55,020 nt of DNA from Patulibacter medicamentivorans (lineage in GTDB: Bacteria; Actinomycetota; Thermoleophilia; Solirubrobacterales; Solirubrobacteraceae). This document shows, one piece after another, positions 48,835 through 55,020 of this stretch. A model generated the notes under the pieces. The model searched no databases. It was not told the DNA's origin and was given only the letters and a program-made list of their open reading frames with translations. The translations under genes were made by a program, and so were the position numbers. The stretch covers positions 1 through 55,020 of the forward strand of contig NZ_AGUD01000012.1 in assembly GCF_000240225.1 (NCBI RefSeq). The letters run 5' to 3'. How positions within the stretch are numbered: the first letter of the stretch is position 1; each line of letters begins with the position of its first letter.

Positions 48835-49203
48835 TCAGGCCTCGCGCTCGGCGAGCAGCGCGGCGACGCCGAGCCCGACCGCGGCGACGGCGACTCCGCC
48901 GGCGAGCGCGGCGGCCTGCTTGGGCAACGAGCCCTCGCGGCCGCCGAGCGCGGCCGAGGCCACGTCGACGGCGTCGGTCACGATGCCGAGCTGCAGCCAC
49001 AGCCGCCGGGCCGCCGGGTCCCTGGTGGCCAGCGTCCCGACCCCGAGGACGGCGTCGCGGACCCCGAACAGCCGCGTCGGGTAGGCGGCCTGTGGGTTCG
49101 CCTCGGGATCGAGGCCGAACAGCTTGCCGGTCAGGTTCGGCGCGGCCCACGCGCCGACGCCGACCGCGAGTCGGATGCCCTGCAGGATCTTGATCGGAGC
49201 CAT
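48835..49203 (-). CDS. small membrane protein, four hydrophobic segments
   Basis: 122 residues: IRLAVGVGAWAAPNLTGKLFGLD, YPTRLFGVRDAVLGVGTLA, LQLGIVTDAVDVASAAL and a C-terminal LAGGVAVAAVGLGVAALLAE. I cannot name the family; the RLFGxRDxxLG motif is common in actinobacterial DUF4267-like proteins. ATG start with TACGGT 6 nt upstream. Confidence 0.82.
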   Translation of the reverse strand: MAPIKILQGIRLAVGVGAWAAPNLTGKLFGLDPEANPQAAYPTRLFGVRDAVLGVGTLATRDPAARRLWLQLGIVTDAVDVASAALGGREGSLPKQAAALAGGVAVAAVGLGVAALLAEREA

Positions 49204-49209
49204 CGCCGG

Positions 49210-49215
49210 ACCGTA
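49210..49215 (-). promoter_or_regulatory. -10 hexamer of the small membrane protein
   Basis: TACGGT on the minus strand, 6 nt before ATG at 49203. Confidence 0.55.
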
Positions 49216-49267
49216 CTCGTCCGCGGCGTGGCGCGGCAAGCGGCGGGACGCCAACTGTCGCGATGCG

Positions 49268-49642
49268 TCACGACGGAGCGTGCCGGCCGGGTCCCAGCAG
49301 CCGCAGCAGCCGGCTCGCGCCGACGGTCGTCGCGCCACGCTCGGCGACCCTGCCCGCCAGCGCCCGGTCGGACGTCACGACCACGTCGCCCGCCTGGGCA
49401 AGGGCCGTGATCGCGTCGTCGGCGTCGGAGGCGAACCGGACGGCGACGGCCGCCGCGGCGACGTCGTGCGGCCGGCCGTCGAAGACGACCACCAGCGACG
49501 CGCCCTCCGCCAGCCGCGCGCGGACGGCGGTCGCCTGGGCGTCGATCTCGCCGACCAGCCGCCGCCGGGCCGCCGGCCGGTCACGCCACCAGCCGTCGGG
49601 CCGGGAGCCCATCACGTTCGAGCCGTCGACGATCAGGCGCAC
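49268..49642 (-). CDS. NYN/PIN-like (YacP-type) ribonuclease domain protein
   Basis: 124 residues. MRLIVDGSNVMGSRPDGWWRDR has the first catalytic Asp; LVVVFDGRPHDVA and SDADDAITALAQAGDVVVTSDRALAGRV carry the further acidic residues of the PIN fold. Similar to YacP/Rae1-like RNases. GTG start. Stand-alone, so not obviously an antitoxin pair. Confidence 0.87.
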   Translation of the reverse strand: MRLIVDGSNVMGSRPDGWWRDRPAARRRLVGEIDAQATAVRARLAEGASLVVVFDGRPHDVAAAAVAVRFASDADDAITALAQAGDVVVTSDRALAGRVAERGATTVGASRLLRLLGPGRHAPS

Positions 49643-49732
49643 GCGGTCGATCTTGGCGCGTGCGCGACGGGCCCGGGGCGCCGGGCGCGTCCGCGCACGC
49701 GGCGGCCAGCACCGATCGGCAGCGCGCGGGAC

Positions 49733-50146
49733 CTAGAAGCGCTTGATCGCGCCCTTGGCCAGCCGGAACCCGTGGCCGTCGCGGTTGCGGCAGGTCAGGC
49801 CGGTCGAGCGCATCGTGCAGGTGATGCCCGTGGCCTTGCGGCGCGGCTTCCAGCGGTCGCCGTAGTGGAGGGTCCGGCGCGGGGTCGTGTAGCCCGGGAA
49901 GTCGCCGCGCTCGCCGAGCCGCGAGCGACCGCGGGGCTTGAGGGCGAGGAACGGATCGAGCTCGCCGATCCGCGGCAGGTAGCTGGCGGAGCACTCGATC
50001 CCGCTGCCGTACTGGACGGCGAAGCAGCTGATCAGCTTCGTCGGCGAGACGATGTTGTCGGCGTGCGAGGTCCCGGCCTGCGCGGCCGCGGCCGGGGTCA
50101 GCAGCGCGGTGGCGGTGAGGGCGACGATGGCGCGGCGTCGGAGCAT
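49733..50146 (-). CDS. secreted DUF6636-like protein
   Basis: 137 residues. Signal peptide MLRRRAIVALTATALLTPAAAAQAG. Four Cys in the mature part (LISCFAVQ, GIECSAS, ITCTMRST, LTCRNRDGHGF) probably form two disulfides; pattern resembles DUF6636 exported proteins of actinobacteria. GATCCT lies 6 nt before ATG, which rejects the longer upstream frame. Function unknown. Confidence 0.82.
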   Translation of the reverse strand: MLRRRAIVALTATALLTPAAAAQAGTSHADNIVSPTKLISCFAVQYGSGIECSASYLPRIGELDPFLALKPRGRSRLGERGDFPGYTTPRRTLHYGDRWKPRRKATGITCTMRSTGLTCRNRDGHGFRLAKGAIKRF

Positions 50147-50299
50147 GGGCAGAGGATCGCCTGCCGACCGCGTGCCGTCGATCGCGCGATCGGGGGATCC
50201 GGTCCACCCGCCGGCCCGGATCGGTGCCCAGCTCGGTCCCGGCACGCTCGCCGCGAGGACGGTGGCGACGGGATCGCGCGCTCCGCGTCGCGGCCTCGC

Positions 50300-51232
50300 T
50301 CAGCCGAACGCGACCGTCCGACGCGCGTGGCCGACGCGGACGGTGACCGCGCCGCCGGCGGCACGGGCCAGCCGCAGCGACAGCCGGTGGGCGCCGGCGC
50401 GACGGCGGAGGCTCAGCGCACGACCATCGCGCCCGCGCTGTCGGACGCGGACCGACAGCCGCACGCGGCTGACGTTCGCGGCGGGGACGGTGACCCGCAG
50501 CCGCAGGGTCCTGCCGGTTCGCCGTGCCGACGCGTCGAGCCGCGGGAGCGGGACGCGCGTCGCGGATCGGTCGTCGGGCGGCGTCGAGGCGGCGGTGACC
50601 CAGGGCGCCCGCTCGTCGGCGGGAGCAGGGCCGTCGACCGGCGCCGGCGTCGCCGGGCTCCGCGGGCACGCCGGATCGCCGTCGTCGGAGCCGCTGGTGC
50701 CGGCCGGGCGACCGAGCTCCTGGACCCAGGCCGGCGCCGGGTAGTCGCCGACGCTCTCGGTCGCGACCCCGAACCCGACGGCGGTCACCTGGGTCCACAT
50801 GATGTTCTGGCAGTGGCCGGCGCTGGCCAGCCAGTCGCGCATCACCCAGCGCGGGGTCTGCTGGCCGGCGGCGATGTTCTCGCCGAGGGCCGACCACTGG
50901 AAGCCGGCGGCCTCGACGCGCTGGGCCGGCTTGGCGCCGAACGGGGCCGGGGCGGGAGCGTCGTGGCTGAAGTAGCCGCGCGCGACCATGTCCTGCGCGT
51001 GGCGCTGCGCGGCGAGCGCGAGCCGGTCGTCGGGGCGCAGCGCCGGCAGGCCGGCCGCCATCCGCTCGTGGTTGGTCAGGCAGAGCAGCGCGGCGACGGT
51101 CGCGTCGTGGCCGAGCTGGGCGGGATCGCCGTCGGCGCCGGGACAGGCGGTGGCCGCCGGGGCCGCGGCCGGGAGCAGCAGCGCGGTCGCTGCCGCGAGG
51201 ACGGGGAGCGGAATCAGCCAGGCACGGCCCAT
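50300..51232 (-). CDS. secreted CAP/SCP-domain protein
   Basis: 310 residues. Signal peptide MGRAWLIPLPVLAAATALLLPAAAPAA. CAP domain at about 45-165: LCLTNHERMAAGLPALRPDD, AAQRHAQDMVARGYFSHDAP with the CAP His, ALGENIAAGQ with Glu, AGHCQNIMWTQVTAVGFGVA. A Pro/Ala-rich linker leads to a C-terminal Ig-like domain RLRVTVPAANVSRVRLSVRV. Extracellular, role unknown. Confidence 0.92.
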   Translation of the reverse strand: MGRAWLIPLPVLAAATALLLPAAAPAATACPGADGDPAQLGHDATVAALLCLTNHERMAAGLPALRPDDRLALAAQRHAQDMVARGYFSHDAPAPAPFGAKPAQRVEAAGFQWSALGENIAAGQQTPRWVMRDWLASAGHCQNIMWTQVTAVGFGVATESVGDYPAPAWVQELGRPAGTSGSDDGDPACPRSPATPAPVDGPAPADERAPWVTAASTPPDDRSATRVPLPRLDASARRTGRTLRLRVTVPAANVSRVRLSVRVRQRGRDGRALSLRRRAGAHRLSLRLARAAGGAVTVRVGHARRTVAFG

Positions 51233-51313
51233 GCCCCCGTGCTGTCGGCCCGACGTCGACCGGCGGTGGGACGCCGTCGACCTGTCTAGAACATCTGCGC
51301 AGCAGCTGCTAGA

Positions 51314-51949
51314 TCATCCGTTGAGGTGACCGTCGCGGCGAGCCTCGTCGTCGATCGCCGTGACGGTTCGGCGCAGCTCGTCGAGAGCCCGCTGGGCGCC
51401 GCCGCCGAGGTCGTCGCGACGGGCTTCGAAGGCCCGCGTGAGCGAGCGGTAGTACCAGCGGATCTCGTCCTCGTCGCCGGAGAAGCGACGCCACAGGTCG
51501 TCGCCGTGGACGCGCAGGTCGAGCAGGATCGAGCGTGCGTTGTGGAGCTTGTCGGCGAGCGACACCCGCAGCTCGTCGGGGCGCTTGTGGGCGATCTGGT
51601 CCAGGTACGCCCACTTGCGCTGCTGCCACGGGCCCTTGGGGCCGGCGCCGTCGACGCTGTCGCTGTTGGCCATCACGATCCGGGCGACGTCGGCGCCGAA
51701 CCGCTGCTCGATCTCGTCGCGCGCGGCGAGCCCGCCACCGTCCTCGACGGCGTCGTGCAGCAGCGCGCCGATCGCCTCGTCCTCGGAGGTCTCCATCTCG
51801 AGCACGATCGCGGCGACCGCCAGCAGGTGGGCGACGTAGGGGATCGTGGTGCCCTTGCGCAGCTGCGGCCGGTGGTGCTCGGTGGCGTAGTGCAGCGCCT
51901 CGTCGAAGCGCGCGGTCAGCAGCGGCGTGTCGGTGTACTTCTCGGGCAT
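51314..51949 (-). CDS. SpoT-type HD hydrolase (small alarmone hydrolase-like)
   Basis: 211 residues, HD domain only. Order of motifs: HHRPQLRKGTTIPYVAHLLAVAAIVLEM (His ligand near 41), AIGALLHDAVEDGG (HD near 64), RVSLADKLHNARSILLDL (Asp near 130). These are the residues of the SpoT/Mesh1 (p)ppGpp hydrolase; no synthetase domain is present. GACGCT is 7 nt before ATG. Other phosphoesters remain possible substrates. Confidence 0.88.
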   Translation of the reverse strand: MPEKYTDTPLLTARFDEALHYATEHHRPQLRKGTTIPYVAHLLAVAAIVLEMETSEDEAIGALLHDAVEDGGGLAARDEIEQRFGADVARIVMANSDSVDGAGPKGPWQQRKWAYLDQIAHKRPDELRVSLADKLHNARSILLDLRVHGDDLWRRFSGDEDEIRWYYRSLTRAFEARRDDLGGGAQRALDELRRTVTAIDDEARRDGHLNG

Positions 51950-51992
51950 CGAGGAGAGCGTCCCCGATCGGCGGGACGGATCCGGTGGCGGC

Positions 51993-52670
51993 TCAGCGCT
52001 GCGGGGAGTCGAGCGCGGCCAGCCGCTCGTCGGCGTCGGTCGCCTCGCCGCCCTCGGCCTCCAGCTCGATCGCGCGCAGGTAGGCGGTGCGGGCCTCGCT
52101 CAGCTCGCCGATCGCCTCGGCTGCGCGGCCGTACCAGCACCAGTTCCAGGAGCCCATCGGGGCGATCTCGGTGTAGTGGCGCAGGTGCCGGTAGGCCTCG
52201 GCGTTCTTGCCCAGCTCGAGCAGCGTGTAGCCGAGCGCGAAGTGCGCCATCGAGTCGCCGGCCTCGAGGCAGTGGCGCCAGCGCTCGACGGCGACCTCGC
52301 CCTCGACGTCGGCCGCCATCCCGAAGATCGACCGGTTGATCGAGTCGTGGCCGTTGAAGTGGCTGCGGGCGGCGAGCACGATCTCGCCCGCGCTGGCGTC
52401 GGTCAGGCCGAGCACCGGCACGTCGAACCGCGGATCGCCCCAGATCGCCGAGACCTCGGCGTCGTCCTCGTCGAACTGGGGGAAGTCCTCGATCGCGAAC
52501 CCGACGATCCGCCCGCCGGCCTCCTCGGCCAGGTAGGCGAAGGCCGGGCTCAGCGGCTGCCAGCACTCCTCGGGCTGGTCCTCGGTCACGCGTCCGAACT
52601 CGACAGCCCGCAGCCAGTCGAAGTCTGCGTCGTGGTTGAGGTACAGGCGCGGCCGGGAGCTCACGTCCAT
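51993..52670 (-). CDS. TPR-containing protein
   Basis: 225 residues from ATG 52670; GTG 52664, with GACCCT 6 nt upstream, may be the real start and ATG 52682 is also in frame. C-terminal half holds two to three TPR units: MAHFALGYTLLELGKNAEAYRHLRHYTEIAP and WCWYGRAAEAIGELSEARTAYLRAIELEAEG. The N-terminal half (AFAYLAEEAGGRIVGFAIEDFPQFD) has no family I know. Probably a soluble interaction protein. Confidence 0.85.
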   Translation of the reverse strand: MDVSSRPRLYLNHDADFDWLRAVEFGRVTEDQPEECWQPLSPAFAYLAEEAGGRIVGFAIEDFPQFDEDDAEVSAIWGDPRFDVPVLGLTDASAGEIVLAARSHFNGHDSINRSIFGMAADVEGEVAVERWRHCLEAGDSMAHFALGYTLLELGKNAEAYRHLRHYTEIAPMGSWNWCWYGRAAEAIGELSEARTAYLRAIELEAEGGEATDADERLAALDSPQR

Positions 52671-52754
52671 AGGGTCGCGCATCCGGTCGCGGGGGTCGGT
52701 TGGGATGGGGTTTCGTCGGGCTGGCTCGGGGAGACGGAGGCGACCGGCGGCGGG

Positions 52755-53186
52755 CTACGAGCCGAGCGCCTCGCGGACCAGCGCCGAGACCCGCTTGCCG
52801 TCCGCCTGACCGCCGACCGAGGCCATCACGAGCTTCATCACGGCGCCCATGTCCTTCGGCGAGCTGGCGCCGGACTCGGCGACCGCGGCGGCGACCCTGG
52901 CCCGCAGGTCGTCGTCGGAGAGCTCCTGGGGCAGGTAGCCGTCGATCAGCTCCGCCTCGGCCCGCTCGCCGGCCTCGAGCTCGCCGCGGCCGGCGTCCTT
53001 GTAGGTCTCCGCCGACTCCAGTCGCCGCTTGCGCTCCCGGCGCAGCACGGCGATCTCGTCGCCCTTGCCCTCCTTGGCGTCCTTCTGCAGCTCGGAGAGG
53101 AGCAGCCGCAGCGCCTGGACGCGGGCCCTGTCCCCGGCCTTCATCGCCGTCGTGACGTCGCTCTTGACCTGCTCGGTGATGCTCAC
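52755..53186 (-). CDS. GatB/YqeY domain-containing protein
   Basis: 143 residues. SITEQVKSDVTTAMKAGDRARVQALRLLLSELQ at the N-terminus and the C-terminal PKDMGAVMKLVMASVGGQADGKRVSALVREAL are the YqeY signature, related to the tail domain of GatB. A role with tRNA-dependent amidation is suspected, not shown. GTG at 53186 is chosen because TACGCT lies 6 nt upstream, against the longer frame at 53213. Confidence 0.94.
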   Translation of the reverse strand: MSITEQVKSDVTTAMKAGDRARVQALRLLLSELQKDAKEGKGDEIAVLRRERKRRLESAETYKDAGRGELEAGERAEAELIDGYLPQELSDDDLRARVAAAVAESGASSPKDMGAVMKLVMASVGGQADGKRVSALVREALGS

Positions 53187-53192
53187 CGTTCG

Positions 53193-53198
53193 AGCGTA
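53193..53198 (-). promoter_or_regulatory. -10 hexamer of yqeY
   Basis: TACGCT on the minus strand, 6 nt before GTG; decides the start. Confidence 0.6.
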
Positions 53199-53291
53199 CG
53201 CGATGGGCGGCACGGGGTCGGGGCGTCGCGGGCGGGCGGGCGGGCGGTTCGGTTCCGGTCGTCGGCGGGGCGGTGCGGGGCGGGGGCCGCG

Positions 53292-53324
53292 TGACGTTCC
53301 GGACGCTGAGCGACCGGAACGTCA
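53292..53324. repeat. family A hairpin, third copy
   Basis: TGACGTTCCGG and CCGGAACGTCA form perfect 11-bp arms around an 11-nt loop. The minus-strand reading TGACGTTCCGGTCGCT matches TGACGTTACGGTCGCT of the copy at 11187. It is 15 nt after the OsmC stop and could serve as its terminator. Confidence 0.65.
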
Positions 53325-53338
53325 GGCCGGTCGCGTGG

Positions 53339-53764
53339 TCAGCCGGCGAGCGTCGCCTCGAGCGTGATCTCGGGGACGCCGGCCAGCGCCTTCGAGACGG
53401 GGCAGCCCGCCTTCGCGGCGGCCGCCTTCTCCTGGAACGCGGCCTCGTCGATCCCCGGGACGACGCCGACGGTCGTCAGCGCGATCTTCGTGATCGTCGG
53501 CGCGCCGTCGACGAGCCGCAGGGTGACCACGGCATCGGTCTTGACCGAGTCGACCGGCGTGCCGGCCTCGGCGAGGATGTTCGACAGCGCCATCGAGAAG
53601 CACGACGCGTGCGCCCCGGCGATCAGCTGCTCGGGGTTGGCGCCGGGACCGTCCTCGAACCGCGACTTGAACGAGTACTCGCCGCTGATGCCGTCCCCGG
53701 CCGTGAACGTGCCGCTGCCGGACTTCAGATCGCCGTTCCACTCGGCGTGACCCTTCGCGGGCAT
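53339..53764 (-). CDS. OsmC/Ohr-family peroxiredoxin
   Basis: 141 residues. GSGTFTAGDGISGEYSFKSRFED; peroxidatic Cys in GAHASCFSMALSNIL near 60 and resolving Cys in KAGCPVSKALAGV near 124, the pattern of OsmC-type hydroperoxide reductases. ATG with GGGAGG ribosome site 5 nt upstream; -10 TAGGCT at 53799-53804 gives a short leader, so this gene is not leaderless. Confidence 0.94.
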   Translation of the reverse strand: MPAKGHAEWNGDLKSGSGTFTAGDGISGEYSFKSRFEDGPGANPEQLIAGAHASCFSMALSNILAEAGTPVDSVKTDAVVTLRLVDGAPTITKIALTTVGVVPGIDEAAFQEKAAAAKAGCPVSKALAGVPEITLEATLAG

Positions 53765-53798
53765 GCTGCCTCCCTCGATCGCTTGTGGCTGCGGACCG

Positions 53799-53804
53799 AG
53801 CCTA
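53799..53804 (-). promoter_or_regulatory. -10 hexamer of the OsmC gene
   Basis: TAGGCT on the minus strand, about 35 nt before the ATG; leadered transcript. Confidence 0.45.
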
Positions 53805-53943
53805 GCCAGCCGCGGGTTGCGCCCGGTGAGCAAGCGGGGAAGGCGACCGGACCCGGTCGATCCCGGGCCGGCCGGCCCGGACATCCGTTGAGTCGTGGCG
53901 GGATCCTCACGGGTCCCGCACGCGGGCGACCGAGGGAAGCCAC

Positions 53944-55020
53944 GTGCGCCGTCTCGTCCCGCTCCACCGATCGTCCGCCTGGCCAGCTCGTCGCCCGCGG
54001 CCCGTCCTGGCGCTGCTGCTGGCGCTCCTGGCGCTGGCCGTGGCGGGCCCCGCCGCCGCGTCGGCCGACGCGGCCGAGTCCGCGACGGTCTCCGGGCGGA
54101 TCGTCGGCCCGGACGGGGAGCCGGTCGCCGGGGCGGTCGCCGGGCTGCTCCCGCCGTCCCTCGGCGGCTTCGGTGGGTGGCAGCTCGGTCTCGAGACCGG
54201 GGCCGAGGGGACGTTCTCGGGCACGGTCCCGGCGGGCACGTACCGCCTCCACGTCTCGACCCCCTTCCGGTACCTGCAGGACTGGTTCGTCGGGCAGCCG
54301 ATCGATGGCCTGCCGCTGGTCACGGTCGCCGCCGGCGAGGTGCGCAGCGGCCTCATCGTCCGGCTTCGCCGGCGCCCGCAGTACACCTCGTGCATCGACG
54401 GGGAGCGGATCGACGGCTACGACGGCGTGCGGCCCGACGGGGTCGAGCCCGGCTGCCCACCGCCGGTGCTGCACGGTGGGCCCTTCACGTGGGACCACCT
54501 GGCCGTCATCCACGCGCTCCAGGGCGGCACGGGCGGGATCCACCCCGACCTGGTCGCCGCCGGGTTCACCCGTGAGTCGCTGCTGCTCGCCGGCCGCTGG
54601 ATCATCGACCACCCGGACGATCCCTGGCCGTGGGCGACCCGCGCGGCGATCATCGCGCAGGCCCGCAACCTGGGGGTGGAGGCCTACCCGCGCAACCCGT
54701 CGCCGGCCGCGCCGGCTCCGGTCCCGCCGTCGGTCGCGCTCGGAGTGCCCACCCGCGTGCCGACCAGCGGGAGCTTCCGGCTGCCCGTCACCTGCGTGGC
54801 CGGGACCGTCTGCTCCGGCACCGTCGTGGTGACCGCTCGCGTGGCCGGTCCCCGCGCCGCGGGTCGCGTCCGCACCGTGACCGTCGCCCGCGCACGAGTC
54901 CGCGCCCGGACGACGGCGACGGCCGCCGCGCGGCTGCGCCTGAACCGCACGGGCCGCCGCCTGCTCCGCCGCGGACGGGGCGCGTTGCGGGTGACGGTGG
55001 TCTGGCGGGCCCGCGCCGCC
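53944..55020 (+). CDS. secreted protein with carboxypeptidase-regulatory-like domain (3' end outside window)
   Basis: The frame is open from GTG 53944 to the window edge (359 codons seen). Signal peptide with basic start (MRRLVPLHRSS) and core VLALLLALLALAVAGPAAASA. Then a CarboxypepD_reg-type beta sandwich: ATVSGRIVGPDGEPVAGAVAG, TFSGTVPAGTYRLHVS. A middle part with CIDGERIDG..PGCPPP and WIIDHPDDPWPW, then FRLPVTCVAGTVCSGTVVV, an Ig-like repeat frequent in exported actinobacterial proteins. GAGGGA ribosome site 7 nt upstream. Likely cell-surface or secreted; function unknown. Confidence 0.85.
   Translation, partial: MRRLVPLHRSSAWPARRPRPVLALLLALLALAVAGPAAASADAAESATVSGRIVGPDGEPVAGAVAGLLPPSLGGFGGWQLGLETGAEGTFSGTVPAGTYRLHVSTPFRYLQDWFVGQPIDGLPLVTVAAGEVRSGLIVRLRRRPQYTSCIDGERIDGYDGVRPDGVEPGCPPPVLHGGPFTWDHLAVIHALQGGTGGIHPDLVAAGFTRESLLLAGRWIIDHPDDPWPWATRAAIIAQARNLGVEAYPRNPSPAAPAPVPPSVALGVPTRVPTSGSFRLPVTCVAGTVCSGTVVVTARVAGPRAAGRVRTVTVARARVRARTTATAAARLRLNRTGRRLLRRGRGALRVTVVWRARAA

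Noticed and set aside
51285..51315. CTAGA..CTAGA inverted repeat with AGCAGCTGCT palindrome upstream of the CAP gene
   Set aside because: Arms are short and the palindrome is a common GC-skewed string; no consistent hairpin or operator layout could be argued.
1..55020. tRNA, rRNA, riboswitch, insertion sequence or prophage features
   Set aside because: None recognised on reading the sequence; a covariance-model scan (tRNAscan-SE, Infernal) was not possible here, so small RNAs could have been missed.

Overview
This 55 kb window of very GC-rich DNA carries 63 protein-coding genes packed with few gaps. I saw no rRNA, tRNA, CRISPR array, transposase or phage gene. The gene content (SDR/MDR/ALDH/GMC oxidoreductases, P450, FCD-type GntR and TetR regulators, TIGR04282/DUF2064, DUF2804, arsenate reductase with an extra helical domain) and near-total G/C at third codon positions point to an actinobacterium. 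A deep-branching Thermoleophilia/Solirubrobacterales-type soil organism is my best guess, but that placement is inference. About 24 genes have a -10 hexamer of the form TAnnnT or GAnnnT placed 6-8 nt before the start codon, so leaderless transcription appears to be common; many other starts overlap the previous stop by 4 nt (ATGA/GTGA).

Layout. 1-5.3 kb: two tandem aldehyde dehydrogenases (the first cut by the window edge), a Cys-rich CxxC-array protein, a VOC protein, and a HAD + APH-kinase pair resembling the N-terminal half of ACAD10. 5.5-9.0 kb: small membrane protein, SixA, an atypical Fpg/Nei glycosylase, and a cholesterol-oxidase-like GMC oxidoreductase whose promoter shares a 20/23-nt palindromic motif with the second ALDH. 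9.1-16.8 kb: two MDR reductases, Bcp peroxiredoxin, TetR/VOC divergent pair with clear operators, methionine aminopeptidase, pentapeptide protein, ArsB-like permease, lipoprotein, HAD phosphatase. 17-24 kb: BI-1 and LPG-synthase-type membrane proteins, a MarR/SRPBCC operon with palindromic operators, methyltransferase, ArsC, a degenerate MBL-fold protein.

24.2-32.2 kb: a probable gamma-butyrolactone / 4-hydroxybutyrate catabolic cluster: FAD-dependent 2-hydroxyacid dehydrogenase divergent from a hydroxyacid-oxoacid transhydrogenase, lactonase, GntR regulator, succinate-semialdehyde dehydrogenase, and a GMC alcohol oxidoreductase. 32.4-35.7 kb: a DUF4396 membrane protein behind a CsoR-type operator, then a nucleotide cyclase-P450-TetR operon with TetR-like operators over its promoter. 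35.6-43 kb: an NAD-dependent epimerase divergent from a translationally coupled GT2-DUF2064-methyltransferase-molybdoenzyme-membrane protein operon, followed by a beta-propeller lipoprotein and a polytopic membrane protein. 43-55 kb: glycosidase-like secreted protein, HD protein, RCK/ion-channel protein, GntR, enoyl-CoA hydratase homologue, DUF2804, NYN RNase-like, secreted proteins, a small SpoT-type hydrolase, TPR protein, YqeY, OsmC, and a secreted protein running off the right edge.

Intergenic spaces hold at least four families of short repeats arranged as direct and inverted copies. Functions are read from motifs recalled from known families; no database search was run.
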